This document shows positions 48,301 through 59,200 of a stretch of DNA of 64,000 bases, piece after piece. The translations under genes were made by a program, and so were the position numbers. The notes beneath the pieces are model-generated. The model made no database searches and was not told where the DNA came from. It saw nothing but the letters and a program-made list of their open reading frames with translations. Location: NCBI GenBank assembly GCA_030141605.1, contig JAQGDQ010000461.1, forward strand, positions 117,962 through 181,961. The letters run 5' to 3'. Numbering within the stretch: position 1 is the stretch's first letter; every line of letters begins with the position of its first letter. This DNA comes from Tubiluchus corallicola. Lineage: Eukaryota; Priapulida; Priapulimorpha; Priapulimorphida; Tubiluchidae.

Positions 48301-51300
48301 TTTCTCTGTGCATTAACCAACCACAGCACTCCTAATCTAATCCTGGTGAGACACACACTACATTAATTATGTCTGTCTATCGAGTACAGCAGCATTGTCT
48401 ACATACCGCGGTTATATTGATCGACACGCGGTATATGTATTGATCGATTCACCTCTGAGTTTGTCTGTTTGGCGACATAACGAATATAGTTTACATAAGC
48501 ACTCATCCTAGCATGACGTGGCGAGGGCGAGAAGCGAGGGTGGCGACTTAACGAGGTAAAAATCAAAGCAGGAAAGCCGTCCTGGTACTTTCTATGGCGA
48601 GAGACGAGTTTGGCGGCATAACGAGGGGCGAGATAACGAGGTTAGACTGTACATGTTTCTCCTGTACCATATACATATAATGTTATTACACGTTATGATG
48701 TCACCAGACTCAGACTAGTACGATAATTAAATGGCTGTGAACGTAATCTCGCGCTATATATTTAATATTAAATTATACTATATATAAATTATTATATATA
48801 TTAAATATTATATTAAATAAATATATATATACATATATATTAATATATTAAATATAATACTATATATTATAGCGCGAGATTACATTCACATCCATTTAAT
48901 TATTGTACTAGTCTGAGGCTGGTGACATCATAACGTGTAATAACATAATATGAACAATTTAAATAACTAGGTGACTGTACCTAATTCCAGGTGAGTTAAA
49001 CTAACATCACAAGTTCTTAGCGCTACAAATTTGGATGTGCTGTGAAAATTATTTTATATTTAATATTTCCTGTTAAAAAAATAGCATTGCAATAAAAATC
49101 ATAAAAAAGTATAATTTATTGTACATTGCATAACTGACAAAGCATAAGGTCAGTGCATTCATGTTAATTCAGTAAAAGACTTCAATATTGTTATCAAACA
49201 AGGTAGCAGCTCACACATTTATTTTCAACCATCTAGACTAAAAAAAGTAATAATTTATATATGCAAATTTACCCTAAATTGTTGAAATGCATGTATGTCA
49301 ATAAAAAATACTCACATTATAAGAAGACCTACACATACATGTGTCAATACTTAACTATTCAACATGTACTAAAAATCCTAATAATGATCACTGTGCTATA
49401 GGCAATAATTAATTTAATTAACGTAATAACTGATTTACAATAATATCTATAACTCTTTTCTTAAACCTGCTTGTACGTGTTCACAATTTCAGATTCTGAA
49501 GATGAAAATCCATGTCCTATGTAGTAGAAAGCAAGCTACAACATGATAATAATGATTACTTGTTCTTTGACAAGCCTATTGGTATATTTTGCCCGATTCA
49601 CGGTAAACATTCACTGTAACACATGATTAGACAAATCCAGACATGTTTCAGTCTTAAATCAATTTAGCTTTTATCACAGGTGTTTGTACTTGCAGTCAGA
49701 TTCCATTATATATTAGGTATGATATGTAGATGTAATTAAGTTTCCAATGTACACATTCACTCATGAATGAATAAGCTGTTGTCCAATACAATCCACCCGG
49801 CAATTGCAGAAATAACCTTTTCTGCCTTAAGGATTCAAATAAGGATTTATTTACCTGTGTCTGAAGCCTTGGGTTCAGCTACCAAATTCTTCAGCTGTCA
49901 CCACTGTTTTCCCATCTATGGACATTGATATTCTAGACAGCTTGAAACGAACATTTCTGCATAAATTATGAGATCTACCAAGCCACTAAGTTGACAGTTT
50001 GATGGCCGTCGTAAACGTGTAGGCATGGCAAAGTGCTGCTGTACCTTATTGGCCAGCTTTAATAAGCGATGACGTTGCAGTTGTACATCACCTTAGAAGC
50101 GAAGCAAGCATGAACATAATTGCTATTTTGCAGTTTTGTTTATGACAAACAATGTGTAAATATAAATAACTGTTGCAATTACAATTAAATCCAGTAGATG
50201 GCTGTGCAAGATAGTGGAAAAAATCGCAAGAGAAATGGCAGTTTCCACGCAGTACTATCGGAGTTTGAAAATACGAATTTTTCGAGTTTTTAGGCAGGGA
50301 CACGAGAAAGGGGTAGTAAAAATTTAATTTTTAGTATTTTAGAACCTTTTACAAGCGTTTTAATGGTATAATATGAAGCATAAATATATTTAGCCTTTGT
50401 TTTTATCAAAAACAAAAAACTGATATCGGAGCCGATTTTTGGTGCACTCTACTTTGAGGCTTCATAACACTGTTGTTACTAAGCCGACCTCCGGACGGTT
50501 TTGGTCTGCAAGCACATATATAGTCCAGATGTCCTGTGTACCCAAACTACCTCCCAAAAGTCCTATGCCTCCAATATACTGAGTGCCCAAATGACCTATC
50601 TGTCCAAACCTCTACTGTCTAAATAGCCAATAGATAGACGTGTCCAAATGACCTGTGTCCTTACCTTAGGATACCTTAGGTTGTTTTGGCAAATTAAAAA
50701 CTTCTAGCCAAATCTTGAGTATATGTCAGATGTCAAATTCTCAACTGAGGCCTCATAATTGTAGACCAGTGCTTATCCAGCCTATGTTTGAATGTATTTA
50801 CAGTGGGTGCAGATACCACTCATTTATCAGACTGTTACAGGTGTTAATGATCCTACTTCAAAAGCTGTGGAGACGTACAGAATTGTTTGCACTATTCTTA
50901 TATAGCTTCAGAAGATGTCCTCTTGTTGAACTTCTAGCAACCACTGCCCTGAGATTTAGCTTGGCACTAACAGCAGCATCATACTTTTGGTGCAGGATTT
51001 TACACGTTTCTGTCATGTTAACTCTAAGCCATCTGTAGGCCAGTGTAGGTAGTTTTAGCTGAGTGAGTCTCTCTTCATATGGTAATAATTCTTTTAAGTC
51101 CATCAAGGTTCTTGTGGTTTATCTCTGAACCTGCTCAATGCTATCAATTAAGCTAATCATAACAGGGTGCCAATCTGAGCAGGAGAATTCAAAATGTGGC
51201 CTTACTAGCACCTTGTATAATCAAATAAAGGTATCATGATCCATACAGATGAAGCTTCTCTTTATTATTCCCACCACTGCCTTGGCTTTACTGATCTTTT

Positions 51301-51905
51301 CTTGAACATGTCCCTAGAAAGTTAGCAGTCTTTCGAATGTTACTCCCATATCCTTTTCGGATGCCACCCATGGAAACTGCTTGCACTCCATCTGGACTCC
51401 AATTGTCAATCTCCTCATGCAGTCATACAGGTAATTTTTTCTGCTGTAACTATCTGCCAATTTATTTTACATCAGATCATCAAAAATCGCTCTGTATTTT
51501 TTTTTGCATTATGCTTGCGTTATAAAGTAAATTTCAGTTGCCATTGTTATTATGTTTCTGATGTCAGATTTTTATTTCAGTTCTTGTTTCAGTCCTTATT
51601 TCAGTTATCTTCAGTTTGATTTTTTTATTATTATTATTATGCACTTATTATTACTGTGTATGAATTGTACTAACACGTTATAAGCATATCATTATCAATT
51701 TTATGTCATTCGTAACAATTTAGTTTTTATTATAAGCAGTACTAACACTAATACACTGTAGCATAGCGCCTTCAAAAAAATGTTCATCACTAACCAAAGG
51801 GCAGCTGACTAGATGACCAATTGGTCTTTCGCTGCCCTTTCTTCACATTTTTGTCGCTAAATTAATTGTATTGTAACTGTGTGTGTGTTAAAAGATAAAT
51901 AAAAG

Positions 51906-51948
<43 letters not shown>

Positions 51949-52496
51949 TATTGCAATCACTTCCATAAATCAACTTATACTCACTGGCAGGATTGTCTTT
52001 TTTACTACTTGTGATGTTCAGATCCTCCTAGACGCAATATTTAGAGGCATTAATAAGTAACAAATAATTTTATTTTGTTAGTGATGATAGATGAGGCTGT
52101 ATGGGCAATTAAAATGACATGGTTTAGCGTGTACATGAAAACACTACAGAGGACATTTCCGCTTAAGACATTTTCATGTACTAAAGTGCCATGTATCGCT
52201 TAGCTGAGTACCCTACCTTGCGGTGATTCAAGTAGTACACCGCGCTGACATACAAAGCGAGGCAGTACAAGGCGAGACGGTAGACGACTAAACGGTACTG
52301 CAATACATTGTGAGGCGGTACACGGGCGTCCACAAAGCCCAAACGCCCCATGTAGTATCACCAATGAATGGCATAGAGCCTTAGAATAGATTAATGAAGT
52401 GAACTAGACCTAACCGCGAGCTAGTTTTTTCTCCTTATCCCCAACTGACGGTGGTTTTTCCATAGAATCCAATATTGAACCTAACAGATCTGCCAT
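42340..52496 (-). CDS. SPAG7: Sperm-associated antigen 7 (R3H domain protein)
   Basis: Four coding exons: 52496-52415, 45811-45480, 44282-44126 and 42500-42340, giving 243 residues against about 227 in vertebrates, all phases consistent. The protein starts MADLLGSILDSMEKPPS as in the family. A basic coiled coil (residues 28-55) precedes an R3H single-stranded nucleic-acid-binding domain (about 55-110) with the R-x3-H signature at R77/H81. Conserved blocks follow: KKEFAPCDDELLAYRRGEEW, YKDKYEKIIGKAAAKDAAK and the C-terminal KRSIEETMNAIREKK. Intron 1 (52414-45812, 6.6 kb) is filled with mobile DNA. A spliceable-looking segment at 52025-51985 is excluded because the direct exon 1 to exon 2 join restores the conserved AREQ. 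SPAG7 shares a short intergenic region with divergent NDUFB5. Its molecular role is poorly known. Confidence 0.95.
44510..44568 (-). ncRNA. Candidate hairpin RNA in SPAG7 intron 2
   Basis: Arms of 24 nt (44510-44533 and 44545-44568) surround an 11-nt loop. Only two positions deviate from perfect pairing. Both are A-C mismatches on the plus strand but G-U pairs on the minus strand, the SPAG7 sense strand. Size and shape resemble a small pre-miRNA, but a tiny fold-back transposon remnant is equally possible. Confidence 0.35.
47802..48649. mobile_element. pogo-like MITE, 848 bp
   Basis: CAGTCTAACCTCGTTATCTC faces GAGATAACGAGGTTAGACTG, a perfect 20-bp inverted repeat, with TA on both sides (47800-47801 and 48650-48651). 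Internal ggcgag/ataacg motifs recur on both arms. Non-coding, in SPAG7 intron 1. Confidence 0.9.
48674..48952. mobile_element. Palindromic fold-back MITE, 279 bp
   Basis: Two arms of roughly 90 bp are inverted copies of each other, including gttattacacgttatgatgt and gcgcgagatta motifs, around an AT-only centre. It begins only 24 bp from the pogo-like MITE. No clear target duplication is visible. Confidence 0.8.
50741..51215 (-). pseudogene. Non-LTR retrotransposon reverse-transcriptase C-terminal remnant
   Basis: On the minus strand, fragments in shifted frames read LYKVLVRPHFEFSCSDWHPV, then DLKELLPYEERLTQLKLPTL.YRWLR, METCKILH-like and VVNTFKHRLDKHW-like segments (50741-50780). This is the usual order at the end of CR1/L2/jockey-type reverse transcriptases. 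Stops and frame breaks show it is dead. It lies in SPAG7 intron 1, in the SPAG7 sense direction. Confidence 0.65.
51791..51949 (+). repeat. Retroelement-like 3' tail with (ATT)n
   Basis: A stem-loop (aaagggcagc and gctgcccttt flanking gaccaattggtc) is followed by cttcacatttt, an AT-rich stretch, AATAAA and about 15 ATT units ending near 51947. It is related to the tails at 12861 and 25055. It lies in SPAG7 intron 1. Confidence 0.55.
51904..51947. repeat. ATT trinucleotide microsatellite
   Basis: About 14 to 15 uninterrupted ATT units at the end of the retroelement-like tail. Confidence 0.95.
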
Positions 52497-52714
52497 GCTT
52501 TAGCACCACTTCTCCTAAGTTAGTAAACTAAAAAGCGTTGAAATCCAAATCCAGAATTAAACACATTAAACCACACCAAACAGTATCACGCAGCACTCAA
52601 GCTAACGTTTCTACTTTCTGCCGCTGGGTGCCGCCATGTATTTAATAACGTAGTGACATCTGTCGGTCACCTTCGTAGACTGAGGCAGTTTGCACTCTAC
52701 ACTTTGCAGACAAC
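52497..52714. promoter_or_regulatory. Shared SPAG7/NDUFB5 divergent promoter
   Basis: Only 218 bp separate the two divergent start codons, so both promoters and 5' UTRs must lie here (unless non-coding first exons exist elsewhere). A gccgccatgt word at 52630-52639 resembles a YY1-type site. It also holds an ATG that opens a five-codon upstream frame ending in TAG at 52653 on the NDUFB5 side. No TATA box is evident. Confidence 0.7.
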
Positions 52715-55700
52715 ATGGTCGTTTTTAGTGTTTTGCGAGTTGGCTCAGTTAATTCTTTACGAAACCTGCAACCGACAGGATTAATTAATAAAACTAATGT
52801 CGCATCATTACAAAGACTAGCTTTTAGTAAGTAACTCAGACGTTATTACAAGTTCGCATCCAGTTTTTCGTCACTAAATTGTGCTGTGATCATAGCGAAC
52901 AAGACTGAATGCAATTCAGATTCGCAATTGCGAGTATGACTCGATGCCTAACTTAAATGATGAGTAACTTATGAAAAGCTCAAATCACTGCAAAACAAAA
53001 GGGAATTTATGTATGGTACCAATTATTATTATTATTGCAATGATATAGTACTTTTCAGATAGTAAAATCGTATTGTTGGGAGCCGAGTGGACCACTGCGC
53101 CAAGTAGACCAATTGGTCTACTTGGGCTAGCCCAACTAGACCGCGGTCTACTTGGGCTAGCCCAAGTAGGACACTAGAGACAGGTCGCGAATTGAGTCGT
53201 TAAGTGTACTGACACCGTCCGTTGTGCTTGTTTATGTAATAATAATAATTAAAAACGTTAGTACACGTTGAATAATTTATTATACATCTAATAAAATAAA
53301 AGAATTTTATTCTGAGCTGGTAGAACGGACAATATTAAATTTGGTTTCGATATTAATGTTGTTGAAGTGAAAAAAACCACTTTTTTGCAAATACAAAATT
53401 TGTTTAAGGTATATCATTTTTGATTTTGTCTCACTTCACAAACAGGCGATCCGTTTCACTACCTCTTTTGGGCAAATAATTGTTTTCTTATAAGTAAACG
53501 TTCTAGCAATCTATGTGTCCTACATGGGCTAGCGAGCCATGTAGGACAGTGCCCTACATGTTACAATACTACTGATAATATTAAAACTAATTATCCTTGC
53601 TTTTCTTAAATGTTAAAAATTACTTTTTGGTGTTGTGAAGGCTTAGCAGCATCTATCTTATTTTTAAATTTGCAATTATTTCTGTAAATAATAAAATGAA
53701 GAAACTTTCACAGAATTTTCAAATATTGGCAAAATTACCGATTCTCGACAAAAATCGCTAGTGTCCTACTTGGGCTGCCCATGTAGGACACTACTTTTAG
53801 CGCATCAAGTGGTCTACTTGGCGCAGTGGTCCACTCGGCTCCCAACACGTATAACAAGCTTTTCGGGGCTTTTCATTAATCCTGTTAAACTAAATGACAG
53901 AAGATGCCATGCAAGAAATAACAAATATATTCTGTCTTAGTGCAGGACAAGTGATGCAATTAGACAATTTGTCAGATTCCAGGGTTATTTGCTTAGAACA
54001 GATTGGACAATACTGTGAAAGTGCTTTACCTCCATGGGGCGCTATTACACTTTCGCACCGCCTAGCTTTTCCTGGCCTATTGATTCTTTTCACGCCTGCA
54101 GGCCAGAAAGCAGACCAACAGGCGTAATATACACCATATTCCCATAATATTATTGCTTTTTACGCTTTATAATTCCAGATTAAAATCATACATTACTTAC
54201 CGCCGGCATTACGCAAAAAGCTCCACGTGCATAACTGTGTTTACACCACTAATGCGCAATCGCTCTCGCGCAGTGACGATGTGGCCTTTAACATGTATTT
54301 TTGGTTTCTTCGCATAATTTATGATTATTAGGGTTGCAGCCACGGGAGTTTGTATCGTATCGCGGGAAATTATTTTAGACCACTGCAGTTATTTATCATT
54401 AATTTTATTTATTACTGTAGTATTATTACTATTAGATTATAAAAAAAGTAAAGGTTTTTTCTTTATTTCGTAAATGCGGTGAAGATGAAAGTGTGTCACG
54501 TGCTTTTAAGCTAGGCCCTGATAATGCATAAACTAGTACGAAATTTGTCACGTGACTACACACACAAACAAGATGGCGATACGCCCTGTATAGGTGTAGA
54601 ACTATGAATACAGCGTAATTATTGGTAATTATACCTATATATATGATTAAATTATAATTTGATTAGCGGAAACATTCACTGATGACGTAAGAATAATAGA
54701 ATGATGACATACGAGCCTAAAAACGAGTAATAACCTAGAAAAAGCTAGGCGGTGCGAAAGTGTAATAGCGCCCCTCCGTGGCAGTATTAAAATGTCAGTG
54801 TCATAACTTATCTATTTATGCAGCTTTGCTGAAACTTAACATAATAATCTTGTAGTAACATGAAACTTTTTTACTTTCCTTGTTTCCAATAATTTTCCTC
54901 TTACGTTCACCATCCTATACTAATCATAACTGTTGCCATGTTTTTGCCTATATTCCACCTTTCAAGTTTCCTGTCATATACCAAGTTTCAGGTCTATTTG
55001 TAACACAATACACCATTATTTTTTTTAATTCAGTACACATAGTACTATGTTACATGTATTTCCAACACTTAAAAATTTATGATAAAAACAGATTAAAAAT
55101 TGCTAACAAAAAAATCTAAAATACATTAAAAATACTTTGCCTGAAAATTTACAACTTAAAATCATCACATAATATGTTTTACCAGTTTGGAGACTCAAAT
55201 AAGACATAAGAGTTTATACAGCCACAAACTAGAATGTAATTTTTATTTGCAAGACTGCGACTTCTTAAACTGTTATAACTTTCTTTGATCATATAGCTTG
55301 TTTATATACTGTATGTATTGTCAGAATAAACCAATCTCTCAAGAATCTTCAATGACAATATTTATCACTTGAGTATGCCAGGTCCAGCACGGTTTAATCA
55401 TAAATACCTGATCTGTGTGCAGGGCACTCGAGCCTAATTATTGCTTTACCATGCTTGGTTCGGTATGAGGTTTACTCGTATGACTAAACAATTTTCCCTA
55501 ATTTTCACATTTTGGCTCCTATCTGATATTTCAGGTATAAATACTGATGTTTAACTTTAGTATACTGGCACTTGTCTGCTATTTAATAATTTGTTCTGTT
55601 TACTCTTGCACAGCACAATGCAGGCAGATGAGTGATAAACGACTGTTCAAAATACGCCCATCACAGTATGGATGGAAGCAATTTAAGAATGAACTAGTAA

Positions 55701-58700
55701 GTCTGTTTTTTTAAGATTATTTGCTCTGTGTGCTTGTCTTTTAAAGAGCAATATCACAGTTAGGTAGCTGTTAGTTTAAACTTAGTTTAGTCTAAACTGC
55801 TATTCTAGAAATCTTACATTTTAATGTGATGCTAAAGCAGCATGATGTTTCAACTAGTTTGACTTTTTGTCAAATAAGGACGTCTGACATTGACTAAGAT
55901 TTATTATTATTATTATTATTATTATTATCATTGTTATATATAAGCTTTGCTTTGCAAGTATAACATTTTTGAAGTATGACAGACAAAAACTATTGTTCTA
56001 ATAATTATAATACCCACTTTCTGCTGAAACTTGTTATTTAAGGGAAAGTGGAATTAGTTTGCCTTGCTAAAATAGTTGGAGTCCAAGGCAAAATACAGGA
56101 AAATGGCCTAGAATGTGCAAGCCCCCTTTAATTTTTGCAAAATCATCAAACTGGTTTAAAAGAAGTTTCCCTTAATTATTTATTTATTAATAATTGTTCC
56201 TTTTTTATTAACTGTTACACTTCTAGAATGTTTGTGTGTTTCAGCATTTTTATGTATTACTGGGAGTCATACCTTTGGGAATTATCATTGCTTATTGTAA
56301 CATATTTATTGGTAAGTAGAAAAGAAAATGTATTATAATTTGTTTAAAATTTTATTTATTAAAAATAGAACATTGTTAGGATCTTAACAGAATAATCTAG
56401 ATAAAGAACAGTATTACTAAATTCACTGATTGTAGAACTGGACCGTATGACTTCGGGGTGCTTTAATGTATCTCAATAATATACCCTCAATAATATATAT
56501 AAGCTCTTAAAAGCTGAACAGTTTAATTATACTTGCTTACAATTTTTAGGTCCTGCACAGTTAACCGAAATACCAGAAGGTTATGAACCAAGACACTGGG
56601 AGTACTTTAAGGTAGCTTACATACCCTTCTTCTTCTCACTGCTGCAAAAACAAAAGCAGAGTTATTGCCTCGATTGGGACATGACTTGAAAGCTGCTTTT
56701 AAGACTGGGACTTGACAAGACTTTTTTATTTATTTTATATGGACTTTAGACTTGGGACCAAAGCTTACCAGTTAGGTAAAGTGAAGGCCAATTGCCAATG
56801 GTGCCAAATAAACAACACGAAACCTTTCAGTGTTATTATGTTTATTATTCATTACACATAGTTACTTAAATATAGCAGACTACGTCTAACTTGACCAGTT
56901 ATAGCTCGAATTCTTGCGTGTCTCGAACAGACCTCATGGAGCTTATTTTTCTTTTCATTTTCTATTTACCAACATTGTGTAAATCGAAATCTGTAACTTG
57001 AATTATCGCGTAACTCAAACCAAATTCACAGTACAATTTTTGAGAATCTTAACTGAAATTACACTGCTTATCTCAAAACAACCTCCCGAGCAACGAATCC
57101 TACAGGAAACCGCAGTACAATTTTAACTGCTAGTTTCAGCAAAAATGCTAAGATTTCTTGTGTTACACCTTAGCAGAACAACATGGTTTAACGAACGTCA
57201 TATTAACGAGTGGTTTCATGAGTGGCTTAAAACCAAACTACTAAAATTTGTTTTCTGTTGATTAACACATGTAACATATAGTGACATGCAATGCTTGATT
57301 GAATTATGAATGTCTTACAGATTGTTTAATTTTTATGCAGCATCCAATCGAGAGATTTTTCTCTCGTTACATTTATGGGGATACAGATGATAATTACGAA
57401 AGACTGGTGTCTTGTTTGAAAATGGAAGATGAAAGATCATATCTCAGGTAACAACACGACACACACATACATGTACACATACGCACGCACACAGTGTGCT
57501 GCTTTTAATTTTTGTAACTTTGATTTTTGTTGTCGTCGTGAATGATTACTCATACATAAGCATATAAGTACTCTTTAAATGTTAAGTACTGTTTCCAATA
57601 AGCCTTTTCACGGTTTCGTTGTGCACACGCGCTGTTGCTATAAGTTAAGTATACCACAGCGATGCGTCTTAACTACAACCGTTACGTGACGTGGGTAAAG
57701 CAAAGCCGTCTGTCACAGCAGTTTGAGTAACCTCAGTTGTTTTACGTGAATTTTACTTAATTATGCATTGGTCTGTGCATAGAGTGATTTACTAGCAGAA
57801 TCTTGCTTGGGAACAACAAAAAATGAATTAGGCAAGGTTCTAGCTGGCTGTGAAAACCGTTACTATTACAACAGCATGGGCTGCGAGGCATTGTCAAGTG
57901 TACACTTAACCTTTGACGATTATCATCAATCGCTGGAACTGTGAAAAGACTTACTGTATTGAAACTTTCCACAGAAATACCATTTCACATAGGTTAACTA
58001 AGATATTCCACAGTGATGGACTGCTTCCATTACATAGCAACACCAATATGCGAATCTCACCTGTCTGTCTTTGTAGGACAAACAAAGGGATGCCTTATTT
58101 CTAATGGCGCAGAATTCTTCCATACCGTAAAAACAAATTCACATAAAATAAATTGCAGTTTTTTAACCAAAAAATAGTTTCCTGGGCAAATAAAAATCCC
58201 AAAAGAATGAACTGAAAAGACAGGATGTTTCAGTGTATCCCTCTGGTGAAGAAAGCAAAAAAGTACTAAATGTTTTCTTGCATTTTATATGTAATGGTAA
58301 CATATTTAATAAAGCACAGAATATACAACAAAAGAGAAAAATGCAGAAACCACAAATTAATCATGTAACTGCACTAAAGCAATACTACATTAGGAAGTTT
58401 GAAAAATATTTGCACAGAAAAGACCATTTATGTAAGAGGCAAAATCAATTTAAATCAAGTAGCTGCATAGTATGTAAAACAGAATTTAAGCAAGCAAGTT
58501 GTTTTTCCAGAAAAAAATTTACAAAAAAAAATATTTGTGGTGACACAGGTAGAAAATAAATTTTCAAATTATAATCTGTGTTAAGTTAAATATGAAAACT
58601 TAAAACTTTACTAATGGAGTGATGTTGTTATACGGCGTGACTGGATATCATCAAAAAGTGAGCACTTGCGTTCAAGTCACTGGTGACAAGTTACCCGTAC

Positions 58701-59200
58701 CAGATAAGTATTATAGTTTCTCGTGCTATCCAAAATGCGTTCAAAAAAAGTGGAAATAAATAAATTTAATTGTATAGCGACCACTAACAAACCATTAGCC
58801 AACCATTAACTAAACACAAATTATTTTGATCAGTGTGCAAATAGAAATAACTAAAAAAATTCTTCTATGATTGAAAGCTATTGAATTATGTAGTGTATAA
58901 TTGCAAAACTTTTCAGTTTTATATAAAAAAGTTGTACAATGCATGCACAATTTTTTTTAAAAAAATTTTCAGGTTTTCATCTTCACAAGTTGCAAATTGT
59001 TTAACTCTTTCGTTTATTCAGAAATATTTTTATAATACAAAATGGTAAATATTTTCAGAAAACAAGAGAATCAAGTGCGCCATCTGATGTACAAACGTGG
59101 AGATTATGTGGGTGCATACTACGACCCAGCAACTTTTGAATACAAGAAAGAAGCTAGAGAGTCATTACAATTCTTTGATGACATTCGAAAGCCTCAGTGA
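52715..59200 (+). CDS. NDUFB5: NADH dehydrogenase 1 beta subcomplex subunit 5 (complex I)
   Basis: Six exons: 52715-52826, 55614-55696, 56245-56311, 56550-56611, 57341-57447 and 59059-59200. They give 190 residues (vertebrates about 189), with phases 1, 0, 1, 0 and 2 consistent. It is an accessory subunit of the membrane arm of respiratory complex I in the inner mitochondrial membrane. The N-terminus is basic and hydroxylated, without acidic residues, as a presequence should be. Then come KRLFKIRPSQ, one membrane helix (residues 66-88, LLGVIPLGIIIAYCNIFIG) and the conserved [25 protein letters not shown] (given here in part: [18 protein letters not shown]). A charged matrix/intermembrane tail contains VRHLMYKRGDY. 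Intron 1 (52827-55613) carries a family A repeat copy and a 9-bp-TSD MITE. Confidence 0.95.
53074..53847 (+). mobile_element. Repeat family A, copy 4
   Basis: The ends are perfect inverted repeats of about 37 bp, beginning TGTTGGGAGCCGAGTGGACC. The flanks are an exact 5-bp repeat, cgtat, at 53069-53073 and 53848-53852. Palindromic modules built on CTACTTGGGCTAGCCCAAGT lie at 53099-53170, a related one at 53516-53550, and more at 53760-53830. It is non-coding and lies in NDUFB5 intron 1. Confidence 0.9.
53894..54037 (+). pseudogene. Short open frame interrupted by a MITE
   Basis: A frame opening MTEDAMQEITNIFCLSAGQV and reaching ESALPPW runs to the exact left target duplication of the element at 54038-54772. 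Reading across the empty site would add only two codons before TAA. The composition looks protein-like (Cys, Trp, Gln spread evenly), but I recognise no family, and an in-frame TAA lies directly before the ATG. It could be chance, a retrocopy fragment or a lost exon. It lies in NDUFB5 intron 1. Confidence 0.25.
54038..54772. mobile_element. MITE with 33-bp TIRs and 9-bp target duplication
   Basis: GGCGCTATTACACTTTCGCA opens a perfect inverted repeat of about 33 bp. Flanks CCTCCATGG (54029-54037) and CCTCCGTGG (54773-54781) match at 8 of 9 positions. A 9-bp duplication with GG-starting TIRs suggests a Mutator-like or Merlin-type element. Non-coding. Confidence 0.85.

Larger units (their letters stand above)
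46440..50672. mobile_element. Composite element bounded by inverted satellite-like ends
   Basis: The left segment 46455-46640 and right segment 50480-50672 share an inverted core (tatgtgtgcttgca, aaaaccgtccgga, ggctta). Outside the core both sides carry repeated GTCCAAATG/CATTTGGAC-type words. A pogo-like MITE (47802-48649) and a palindromic element (48674-48952) are nested inside. Several copies of attacaggtgt occur near 47126, 47367 and 47676. No transposase was found. The exact termini and target duplication are unclear. Confidence 0.5.

Noticed and set aside
51985-52025. A 41-bp segment on the minus strand with acceptor and gtgagt donor that could be a SPAG7 exon
   Set aside because: Its phase does not fit exon 1 without a stop, while the direct exon 1 to exon 2 join restores the conserved AREQ sequence.
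56875-57130. taactcaaa-type words resembling the pogo-like element at 17910
   Set aside because: Neither end could be defined, so it is left as possible degraded repeat.
58233-58559. 108-codon open frame in NDUFB5 intron 5
   Set aside because: Lys/Asn-rich, low complexity and no motifs or splice context; expected by chance in AT-rich DNA.
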